A stretch of DNA of 64,000 bases from Nilaparvata lugens (Eukaryota > Arthropoda > Insecta > Hemiptera > Delphacidae): the NCBI RefSeq assembly GCF_014356525.2, contig NC_052506.1, forward strand, positions 34,749,564 to 34,813,563. The letters run 5' to 3'. The notes beneath the pieces are model-generated. The model saw only the letters and a program-made list of their open reading frames with translations. It made no database searches and was not told the DNA's origin. The translations under genes and the position numbers were made by a program. Below, piece by piece: positions 15,401 through 28,140 of the stretch; within the stretch, counting starts at the first letter, position 1, and every line of letters starts with the position of its first letter.

Positions 15401-18400
15401 TACCTCTTTTTAAATTCCTAATTGGATGTTTGCAGTTGGAATGAACTATCGACAACACGAACGGGAAAAGAGAATGAAGTAGATAGAGGCAAGACTAATA
15501 TTTGGAAAGAGAGGATAGCGCCAGCCCAACTCACCGGGGAATCTACAATCATCTTGAATGCTTAATGAGACCGGCTGCTTACACTCGCACATTGCGGCGG
15601 AAAGCGAATTAATTTCGGTTTCACTAGAAGAGGATACTTTGAGCGCAAAGAACATGAATGGGATTAATTATTGCAAATGAGAATTACATCTTTCACTTAA
15701 TGACCGCAGTTTCATGCGGCGATAAATTGATTCTAGTACAGTAATAAGATTCTCTGTGAAAATTGCATGATTGGATTAGATTGAATGCTAGTTCAATTCA
15801 ATAAAGAATCAAATAACCAGTATTATCAGTATACATATTACAATATATACATAACAGCAAACATAGCTATCTGAACATAGACATGAGCTGAATGTTTATG
15901 AAAGTATTAAAACTACGGTATCATTATTTTTATAATTTTCATAAACTATATTGTAATAACGAATGTAATGAGTAGATCCTGTCATAAACTGAAGCCATTG
16001 GAAAAATTCGTTAAATATTGTTGGGTTGGAATTAAACATAGCATTCATTCTGCATAATTATTGTACTACTGTACTTATGCATTGGTTAAACCTTTAAGCT
16101 AGCCCATCATAATATGTAATGAGTAGATTAATACTGCAAGGAACAACATCCGAAACGATCTCTCTGCCGATAAAAGCCATAAGAATAAATAAATAAAATA
16201 AAGTAGATTAATGATAATGTGAGTAGGCCTAAGGAAGGAAAAGAGTATGTAGCTTAAAAAATCCGTAATTGATTCCTATGAATATGGGGAAAAGTGGATT
16301 AATTTTCCAGCACTCTGTATACAGATAAAAATGGGCTTAGCAAATTCTGCTTCAAAGACTAAAGGTAGAGACAATTCGAGGATCAATACTAATACGATGA
16401 TAATAATAGAGGTCATGATGATAGATGTATTAGGGACTCCACCCTCTATACACACATACTCCAATCAAACACTCCTCGCCAAGAAAAAGAGTGAGATGGT
16501 CGGCTTCTCTATTATCTCTAATATTCTTCTGTCACGGTTTGCGAGCATCGTCGACCTTGCTTGCTCTCTTCCTCCCTCCCTCATTCCCTCTCACTTCCTC
16601 CCACAATTCAAACCAATTTAGATGAATATTTGAATAGCACCTAAAAGCATTCAAGCTACTGCGACAATTTTTTTGCAAGCATGCTATAGAATTTATTATT
16701 GTTTACTCACAGAGCAAACAAAAATGATATCATTCAGTCAACATACTTCCAAAAAAATAATTTACAAATGACACCTCGCAGGTGGTTTGATAGGAAGAAA
16801 CTATGAAAATGCTTTTACCATGATTTAAAGTATATAATCCAATTCATTCTGTGCAAAATGATACATTATTTTTTTTACAGACAAAATATTAATAGTAGAA
16901 GTCTCAACACGTTAACAAATCATCTAATCAAATCAATGGCAGAGTCCAATAAATTAACAAATATTTTTTACAATACAGCAGAGTTTACACTTGATATTAT
17001 CAATATGAAAAAAATTAGGAGACATTATTTAATCTAAATGATACAGTCAAATTGAATATGATGCATCGGTAGTATAGAATGAATTGTTGAAATTCAGAAA
17101 TTTTTCAATTAGAGTTGCTGAATTAATATGAAAAGTAGAAATAAATTAATGATGTTTAGTTAGATTAAAAATCTTAGGACCGGTAGCACAAAAAAAAATT
17201 AAATTTAAATCATGCTACAAGAAGCAATAAGGCTTTTCAGATAAGAAGGCTTCTCTGATTGGTTCTCGTGGCATTCATTATTCTATCATCAATAAAATTT
17301 AACAAACTTTATTGCAACCATGAATATATCTCTTAATTTGTACAGCAATATTTGATGGCTTCATATGTATCAGCGTGATATATAAATGAACAGACATACC
17401 AAAGTTGACACTCTTAAGCTGCGTTTACACCAAAGTTATTAACAAAATGTTAACTTAATCCTTACAGATTCTATTAGATTGAACATAACTTATCATACAC
17501 GTAATGAAAATATGTGTTTGTCAAGTTCCGTTCAATCTAATAGAATCTATAAGGATTACTAAAGTTATTAACATTTTGTCAATAACTTTGGTGTAAACGC
17601 AGCTTTACATGGAATTTCAAATCAGGATCACAGATAAGAGTTTTTACTAAATGATTAGTAAATTATTTATAACTAGTAGGTAACCCGTGCTTCGCAAGGG
17701 TCTATTTTAAAACTGCAAAATGAAAACTTGACGTAATAAAAAATTCGTAATTTGAAAATAGGCCTATAACCATCCTCGGTTAATGAAGAATCTATATGCA
17801 AAATTTCAAATTAATCAGTTGAGTATATTTCAGACGTGATGATGCGTCAAACATAATTCCCTATTTCTTACGTGTATAAGCCAGTTCTTTCCTTTATTAT
17901 AGTATAGAAAACTGAAGAATACATAATACTTGAAAACCTCACAGAATCATATTGATTTTTCCAATACATCAATAAATTTTAGTTCGATTAGGATCCTCCT
18001 CAATTTGATCAGGCAGCCTTTTGTTTTCCCAATTCCAAACAAAATACCTAAAATACTCGTTTAACTGGGAATTTGTTCTGATAGTACTTTATAACTGAAT
18101 AATATAAATTATTACTTATTTTATTGTGATCTATTCATGTTTTTCTTATGAAATTCAATTATAGGCCTACAGCATGAAGACTATGTCCAATTCATTTGTA
18201 CTGGTGGCAAAATTTTACATTAAAAATAATTATTTGATAAAATCCAAGTTCAATAGTAATGAAAACAAATTCCTTCAAAAAATAATTGATAATAATACGT
18301 TTCGAGGGAAAAAATTAAGAACAAAAAAATGGGAAGCATCGGGGATTCGAACCGAGGAATCGACGCTCAGTAAGCAAGCGTTTTACCGCTGCGCTACATA

Positions 18401-20091
18401 GACGTACGTAAACGGTGGTCTTATAACCTCCTCATAAAGAGACACACTTTGGGCTATGGAACTTCATGTAGCCTACGGTAGCATAGATGAATTTGAAGAT
18501 TAATTCTGAAAAATCTAGAAGGGAAATTGAAATTTGGGCTTCCAGGTGCACGAGATTGATATTTTTAGAATCTATGTTCAAAACTTGGAGATCTAAATCA
18601 TTCCCGTTTTTCCGGTATGCAATCCACAAGTTGACATGTTTTGATGCGAACAAACGAACACACGAACAAACACAACCCTACTCTCTCTTATTATATAGAT
18701 TAGAAAATCTAGAGCACAAAACAAAAATGTATCCACTTAAACAATGAAAAATGCACATTGGTGAGAGTAGGATTTTGTACAAAAATATTGTATTATTATC
18801 ATAGTCCATGACTAGTAGTTCTGTCAACAGTAGACCTCGCGCAGTTATAAGCCGCAGCCTCCTCTTATACTATTAGAGTAATTCCTGTCTGTATGTCGTG
18901 TCGGCGAGATATCGGTGTGAAAACGGCTAATGGCTGTTGGGATTGGTGTATCAAAAATGCTAACATCAAAAACTAATCTCCTTCAAGACATACTGGCAAC
19001 AGGACAGTCCAAGTTCAAAACAGAGAAAGTTCGAGAGACAATATATTTTAGTTATTAATTGCATGCGTTATTGCACGCAATCAATAGTTCATTTATTTAT
19101 TTATCCACAATGGAGACAACGGGTTTCCCAAATATGTCTCCTTAACAATAAAAATTGTACAGATACAAATGAAAAACGAAAAATAATGATAAAAATAATA
19201 CAAACTAATGCAATAATAAATAATACAAACAACAAAAATACCACCTAATTCAAAAATAAAAAATACAACGATTTCAAATACTTATGAAAAAAGTAAAAAT
19301 AAAACAAATTGAGAACTTTAAATTCCAAAACTTATAAAAATTAAAGAATATAATAACAAATAATGAACAAAAATTTTATCAATAGAATAAATAACATTAA
19401 ATAACTGAACGACGTCCCAAACCATATGCACATCCACACTGATACACCAACTATTTATTTGATCAGATCATGCTTACAAAATCTGGTGTGGCGCACTCAC
19501 ACAACTTTCCTTGCCGTTATGAAAATTGACCACCTGACGCTAGTGTACTCGCGCATCTCAAGTCTACTATTCAAAGATATTAGACAGCTGGTGATTGGTC
19601 AATACCGCTGGAAACACACGAGGTCTGCTATCTCTTCATAGTGAATGATTTAATAGAATCAACAGTTGCCAACAGTTTGCAATTTAATAATCTTATTTTC
19701 TTGAACATCGAGCTTATTTTCAATTTTAGGTGAAAATGTTACTGAACATTAATTGTAGAGATTTTCATGATCAATCTTTTCCACTTGAAATGCAATCTAA
19801 AATCAAACTTTGCATAGATGGGGCGCAGCTCTTAAAATTTTTAAAGACATGGGACTTGTGGCAGTTGATAGAGCTTATCAATCAATGACTATTTTAGGTA
19901 TGAATTTGATCAAAATCGTTGGAGCCGTTTTTGAGGAAATTTCGAAAAACCCTGTTTTTGACAACATTTTTGCCATTTTAGCCGCCATCTTGAATTGCAT
20001 TTGATCGAAATTGTTTGTGTCGGATCCTTATAGTGTAAGGACCTTAAGTTCCAAATTTCAAGTTATTCCGTTAATTGGGAGATGAGATACA

Positions 20092-20146
<55 letters not shown>

Positions 20147-23100
20147 CAATACCCAAAACCACTTTTTTGGACTCAGGGGACCACCTTGAAACGTATAGAA
20201 ATTTAGAAATTGGGGTACCTTAATTTTTTTCGGAAAGCAATACTTTCCTTACCTATGGCAATAGGGCAAGGAAAGTAACAAGATTTAATTATCATATAAA
20301 GCTTTCCGGACTTTAGCGCGAGAAAACCAGAAGACATCTAGGCGCCCAGACAAGCTGTTATAAGTTCTTTGCATCCTATATTTAATGGTGCATAAAAATT
20401 ATTGCATTCAATGAGGCATGCAATTAATAGTCTACACAGCTGCTGATTTTTTACTAAGTTACATTGATATATTGAATTGCATATGCGTCATGGCATGTGA
20501 TTTATAATCCACTCAACAGCTTATTTATAATGAATAATATTCTATAGTCTGATGTTTACTCTAATATTGGCGTATGAAGGAGGCTCCGTTTTCCTTTTAT
20601 ATTATCCTTGAAATGCAAAATTTCCAAAAACCTTGTATATACGTCGACGCGCAATTTAAAAAGCTTTATACCTGTCAAATCTCATGAAAATCTATTACCG
20701 CGTTTCGCAGTAAATGCACAACATATAAACATTAAAAGAAATGCCAAATTGTCGACTTGAATCTTAGACCTCACTTCGCTCGGACAATTATCTTAATATT
20801 TGTAATTAAATACCATGTTTGCATGTTATCATCATGGCTGTTGACTGAATTATAATGAAGTTGTTGATATGTAATGCTAATGGTAGTATTGATCAACTAC
20901 AGTATTACAGTTAATAATCGCAGATCGAAATAAAGAAGCAATTCACGTGTTATCAAACTTATGTATTTTTAAATTAATATTTTATAAAAATCATATTATA
21001 ACATTGTGGTGAAATAGATTGGTTAGACAAAAAGAGACGAGAGCAATAATAATAGAATAGAATCATAATTTTATGTGTGAGTATGAATAAAACAAAAATC
21101 GGTCACAACCCAATCTAAAACTTCTTTCAATAAACCCAATAATAGAACAAGCTACTATTTGAGAACAAAGTAACGATGTAACTTCACTTGAAGCATGCTT
21201 CGGTGATGGAATGTTGCAGACGACAGATTTATGGGGAGCTAAAAGGAGAACATCTCACCGGAAGAAGAAACAAACCTACAACCTTCTATGTGATCATCAG
21301 CTTTGTTATTTACGGCCTTGTCTATGTGTACTATTTATTTTCAAGCGGGTGATAGACTGCTATCACAAAAAGCCGTTCAAATTTGAAACAGAACTCAATT
21401 TTTCCAAAACTATAATCCCGTTCCCAAGAAAATAAAAACACACTACAATAATATTTTCAGATGAATTTGAGTTTGACGAATTTTTGACTGTTGAATTTTA
21501 GAATGCTACGACCTTATGACTGATCAAGACAATCTCGTTCAGAAAATTCTCACATTTGAAATAGAATTCACTTTTTCCTAACAATACAATCGAATCAGTA
21601 TGTTTTTTCTGAGAATGATGCTCACGGATGATGCTTGAGAGGAATGGTTATGATGAAGAGATATATATATATATATAGACGTAAATATTTTTAGGTGAAT
21701 TCCGAACCACCGATGAGTGAGTGATTTTGAAGCCCATGAGCTGGCCTAGATCTGCCTCCCTCCCTACGAGATAGCCTAGTGTATGGAGCTTATCTGACAT
21801 TTGCATTAGCAACAGTTCAGACGGCAAGGACAACCACAACTAATTACAACTATAGTTTGAGAAGCCATAGAGTAAAGGATGAAATAAAGAGATGAAGTAA
21901 AGGACTCTCAGAACTCCCCATTGAGGTCCTCACTCCATAGAGGTGTCAAACTTTAGCAAGTCCAGCACCGCTTAACAACATAAACAGGGATAATAGCATT
22001 TTCCTAACACTAAACAGCTAGTTCATTCAGCCTACACATGTAAAAATGTTTTTAATATTCTATCAACGTAAGGAAAATAATATCGAAAAAGTTTCAATTA
22101 TTGCGTGGAATAACCACTGATTTCTACAGATTCCTTCCTTTAGTTGAAATAGATTGATTGATATTATCAATCTTTGACATTTCTCTTTATCCTTGGATTT
22201 TCTTCTTGTGAGCAGATTCCTCGTTAAGTTTAATGTTAATTTATTTTGCTTTAGTAGGCCTATATTAAAAAAATAATTTCTAAATATTTTTCCCGTTATT
22301 ACCGTGAATTATTAATATTTCGCAATATTTTTTATTGTTTTATCGTAAGTTTATTCTATTACTGTATTGTAATGGGAGCTTGTATGAAAACACTTCCGGT
22401 TAAGCAGGACCTCAAAACGTTTACGAATTTAATAGAATAGTTGGAAAATAGACTTGGCCATTATTTGCAAACTAATGTGATATGAATATACGTGAAAGAT
22501 AATAAGAGATCTACATACATATAGCGCATGTATGCCACTTTATATTCATGCTACCTCTAATAACCATTTGATTCACCTTTTCCGGTTCAACCTCAGGTCA
22601 TACACGGAACGATCTACCAGCTCACTGACATTTCAGAAAATGGAAAGGTCAACACTTGCCCATATCAACTCCCCATAATCACAAAAAAGGAAAGATAACC
22701 AAAAACATGTAAAATCTAATGAAAAGTTAATTTTAACATGTTTGCTAATGTAAATTTGACTCATCAGGACTAAAGATGATTTTTATGAGTACATATTAAT
22801 TTTTTAAATGTTATCAATTGTCGATTTGTTATCTATTTATACAGAAGGAAGAGATTTAAATTGCATTGTTTGACCAATACAAGATTCATGAGTACACATT
22901 TTTTTGAGTTAAACTGAATTCCATTGTTAATTTTCCTAAAATTCCTCTAAAAACTGTAATTAATTGTGCAAAAGCCAACAAAAGTAAAAATTAATTGTAG
23001 CCTATTTTGTACTGATAAACACTGGAATATTACTGTCATCTCTCATGACTATTATTTCAAGTAAATAAAGAAGAATAAACATAATTACCTTAATAACTTT

Positions 23101-26100
23101 AAATAGATTCGAAAGACTTAGGCCTACATGCGGACAGGAGTAAAAGTACAACGATTTTAAATACTAAGTAATTTTAAAAGCTAACAGCTTCATCCGGTTA
23201 TTATTGAATATAGGCCTAGTATGACTTGCATGGGAAAAGATCCTAGTTGTGAGTAGACTACTTAGTAGGTCTAATCGCCCGGGGAGCACACGAGATAAGT
23301 ACCGCCCATGCGCGTGCTATAGTGAGATTCACTTGAAACTGTCAGCATTGTTTGAATAGGAAGCAATGCTGAACATTTAAATTGAATCTCACTTATAGTG
23401 ACTAGAGTCCGCCGGCGGTCACTGGGATAACATCGGCAATAATCGAACAAGAGTCTAAGCCAGTTGACGAGCTGCAGCTAGAGTCTAAACAATGTTGCGT
23501 TTGGTGTGACTGGTTACCCACGTTCTGATGCCCAGCCCGTGATAATGGCCACCGCGCGATTGTCTCTGACCTTGATTGTGCCAAAAATCTCCCACACCTT
23601 TCCAGGTGCTGCTCATCTTCGCCTATTCAACTACGCTAGACCTCATTTTTAAAGTCCAAGCATTATTTGCTTAGTGCACATTCAAAATCGTCGGGACTCA
23701 TAGAACGAATCTAAGTTGGGTACCAACTAAATAGATTTATGTACCAGTAGATAAATAAATAAATAAATAGTTGGAGAACTATGTTCATGAGTAAAATATA
23801 AAACTCATTCAGAGTAAATGGACACTGATAAAACATTTCCAAACTAAAGCAATATGTTTTTGTTTTTATTATAAAAACAATAGTTTAATTTTCATTTCAT
23901 AGTTTACATAAAGCTCCTTGAAAAATCGAAATACATACATTTAAAAAGGATTCCAAAGATGATAATTTCTTAATTCATTACAAACTACAATGTATATATT
24001 TTCAATTTTTTACTTTGATTACCGACATGCTGTCGTCTTTTTTGAAATGTAAGAACGATTTATTTACTTACAGACTTTTTTTTTCAATTCAATTCAATTC
24101 AATTTATTTCACCAAAACACAAAAACTTTACAAAGATGTGACAATCAGAAAAAAAACAATAATTATTATTCTAAATATCTATATCATCTATCTGTAAAAT
24201 ACGGCTGGAGGTGAAGAACTACTGGCATAAGTGAAACACTTGTTCGCCAGTAGGAGTAGAGACTTACCGTAACTGTTTCTAAATCTTAAGCTAATAATTT
24301 AAAATGGAATATTTTTATTCAAACAATGGTAAGTATATTTAAAATAAATGCTATTAATTGTGAATTAATCCAGACAATAATGAAAAGCTGAAAAAATTTT
24401 GAACTCATAAAATATTAAGATGGAAATAATAGTTGTGAAGTATCCAGTTTTTAATATTTATTGGTACAGACTTAATAGGTACACCGATGAGCTCGTTCGG
24501 GATGCAGTTTACAATCTTTGGAGCGATGTATACCAGCTGCTTACGAATAACCGTTAAATTCGAATCATAAGTAATATATCTATGTAGATTGTATCTTGTT
24601 CTATGAGTTACATTGATTTTTGAAAATGAGCTTCTATGTTTATTGAAATATTTAAATATGCTAAGAACATAGAGTTGCCGGATTGACATGACTCTCAATT
24701 CACTGAATGCAATTTTTGAGGGGAACAATATGGGTTTATTTAATATGGTTTTTATGATCATTTTCTGTATAATGAATAGTGGTAACAAAAGAGTGTCATA
24801 AGTACCACCCCAAACCGCCAAGCCATAATTTAATAGAGATTGTACAATTGCAAAATAAAGCATTCTCAACTTTGATAAATCAAGTATCGACCTCAACTTA
24901 TAAAAATTATAGGAGACAAACCTTAGTTTATGGCATAGGTATTCAATATGCCTTCTCCACTTGAATCCCTCCTCGATTATCAAACCCAAATATTTTATTT
25001 GACTAGTCCTTTCAATCTCAGGACATCTACAGGGAGCATCGTCTAATAAATTACAATTTAAATGCAATTTAAGTGTACAATTTGTCTCTTCATGTCCAGA
25101 GATATTTCTTGAAAAGGCGATATATTTTGTTTTTTTAATATTTAAGCTTAGGGAGTTAACATCTAACCATTTCTTCAGAGTGGAGATGCCTCTGGAGGCG
25201 GCTCCATAGACTCTCTGCCAGGTGCTCTCTCCAAACAACAGCACAGTATCGTCAGCAAATGAGAATACCACACCTCCATTCAGGTCTAATCTGAGTATCT
25301 CATTTACATAAAGAAGGAATAAGATTGGTGACAAGACTGTTCCCTGAGGGAGACCATAACCGGAGAGAGGCAGATCACTCACACAGTCATCAAGTGTAAG
25401 AATTTGTGATCTATGTGCAAGGTAGCTATGGAACAATCTCAGAGTTGTACCTCTGATTCCTGCTCGATCCAGTTTATTTAGTAGTTGGTTGTGAGCCACA
25501 GTATCGAAAGCCTTGGCTAGATCAAGGAAAACCGCAAGAGTTTTCTTTCCCTTATTTAACAAATCTGCCACAGAATTTGAGAAATGGATTAGAGCATCAT
25601 CGATACATTTATTTTTTGAAATCCAAATTGGTGGTCTTCTATTATCCCATGTAAGTCAAAGAATTCAATAATTTGAAATTTTATCACTTTCTCCATTATT
25701 TTCGTTAATGAACTAAGCAAACTGATTGGTCTATAGTTCTCAGTGAGTTTTTTATCACCTGTTTTGAATAGAGGTTTGATTTTGGCGACCTTGAACAATT
25801 GTGGAAAAACTCCTTCGCGAAAACATTTATTTATAATTGATGTGAAAGGATAGGCAATGAAATCGGCTACTATTTTTAAAGTTTTACTATTTATACCATC
25901 AATACCTGGACATGTATTATTTTTCAGACTGAGTATGGCATTTTTTATTTGAATTTCATTTACCGGTTGCAAGACTGGAGCGCTTTCGAAAACGATTTTT
26001 GGAAATGAGTTTACTAGCACTCTAGTCAATGAAGAGACAAATCCTCCTTATATTTGAAATTAATGACTACGTATGTTGGTGTTGTGAAAAAAACGAAAAT

Positions 26101-28096
26101 GATTCTAATCGAATAATATCATTTTCTACTATTCGTTTACAGTTTATGGTAAAATTTGCAGAACCAAATTTGAAGTTAGTCTTGTTCTTCAACAATCATT
26201 GTATAGTTTTTTTGTGTGAATCAATTAATTGTTTTCTAGGCTTTGATACACTGAACAATGATATATTATCATTTTCTACTGAAAATTAACAATGAATTCC
26301 TAGACGCTAGTATACGTGATACGTGACTAATGAGATTTTTAGACCGTGTTAATGAGCATTCAATACAGCCTACGAGTAGGATGAGACATAATATTCTATT
26401 TCTTCCAAGGTTTTCATCCTAACTTCAACTATTGGTGAATAACAAAACTAGTAAGTTGAACACAGAGCCTTGTTTGCATTGAGAGTATTGGCCAGAGTAG
26501 GGAGTGAAAAACTGATTTCATGCTTATTTTCTGTCAATCATGAGATATGGAGTCATATTTTTGGGAAAGACTATTGAGAATAATGGAATATTCATACTGC
26601 AGGAGAAAGCTTTGAGAATAATTAATACAATTAATGAAAGGTTTTCTTGCAGGCCTTATTTTGAAGAAAAGAAATTGCTGACTGCTCTAGCTATTTATAT
26701 ATTTGATGTAGCTAGTTTCGTCTTCAAAAATAGACTGGTATTATGAGGAGAACCGGGTGAATCATCCCTATAATACAAGGTTAAAGATTTTGTAAACCCA
26801 CTTCATAGATTTTGTCTGCTGGAGAGTGACTCGTTTTATATGGCAATGAAATATTCAATGCACTCACATCTCACATAAGAAAAAATGGGGGAGTTCAAAA
26901 GGACACTTGGAGAATTTATTATTGTATTATGTCCATACAATTTAGCGGACTTCCTTGATAGATGATTGTTTTATATAAATATGTTATGTGAATGTTGTAT
27001 TTTCTTTTCTGTTGTGTTTGGTGAATGGAGTATATTAGTAATATAAGATTACACATTGACGTGTCATATACTGCAAGAGCGCTGTTTCCTTGTTGCAGTT
27101 TCATAAGACGAATAAGGAGAGTAAAGTAGCTTTATGATTCAATTTGTTCACTTTTACAATAGTAAAGTTCATTTCCATTTGCAATAGTACTTCTACAACT
27201 TTAGCTGCGTTTACACCAAACTTATTAACAAAATGTTTATTTTTCTGACCTTATAGATTCTATTAGATTGAACGGAACTTGACAAACACATATGCACATC
27301 ATGTGTATGATAAGTTATGTTCAATCTAATAGAATCTATAAGGACGGAGAAATAAACATTTCGTTGATAACTTTAGTGTAAACGCAGCTTTACTTGTTAA
27401 GTCTGACGGATTGAAGTCAATCATAGAATATTATATTTTCTAGTTGTTTCTTTGATAGCCATCTGTATCAATCCGAATAATAGCACAAAAAATCTGGTGT
27501 GGCGCACTCACACAACTTTCCTTGCCGTTATGAGAATTGATCACCTGACGCTAGTGTTCAACGCTGGAGACATACGAGGTCTGCTATCTCTTCATAGTGA
27601 ATCATTTAATAGAATCAACAGTTGACAAGTTTGCAATTGGATAATCACATTTTCTCGAATTTCGAGCTTATTTTCAATTTTAGGTGAAAATGTTACATAA
27701 CAATAATTGTACAGATTTTCATGCTCAATCTTTTCCACTCGAATTTTCTTGTTTAAATTGTATATGAAGCCTGATAATTGGGAATCTAAAATCAAACTTT
27801 GCATAGATGGGGCGGAGCTCCTGAAATTTTTACAGATATGGGACTTGTGGCAGTTGATAGAGCTTATTAATGACTATTTTAGGTATAAATTTAATCAAAA
27901 TCGTTGGAGCCGTTTTCAAGAAAATCGCGAAAAATGTTGTTTTTGACATTTTCTCCATTTTAGCCGCCATCTTGGATTACATTTGATCGAAATTGTTTGT
28001 GTCGGATCCTTATATTGTAAGGACCTTAAGTTCTAAATTTCAAGTCATTCCGTTAATTGGGAGATGAGATATCGTGTACACAGACGCACATACACT

Positions 28097-28140
<44 letters not shown>

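Noticed and set aside
16331..16621. 96-codon open frame on the plus strand
   Set aside because: Low-complexity composition and no family resemblance; position in intron DNA suggests chance.
18335..18405. Working tRNA gene
   Set aside because: Acceptor stem does not pair and the anticodon would match a stop codon; it lies inside a Helitron.
20094..20142. CA repeats as a CRISPR-like or satellite array
   Set aside because: A plain dinucleotide microsatellite within an interspersed repeat; no spacers.
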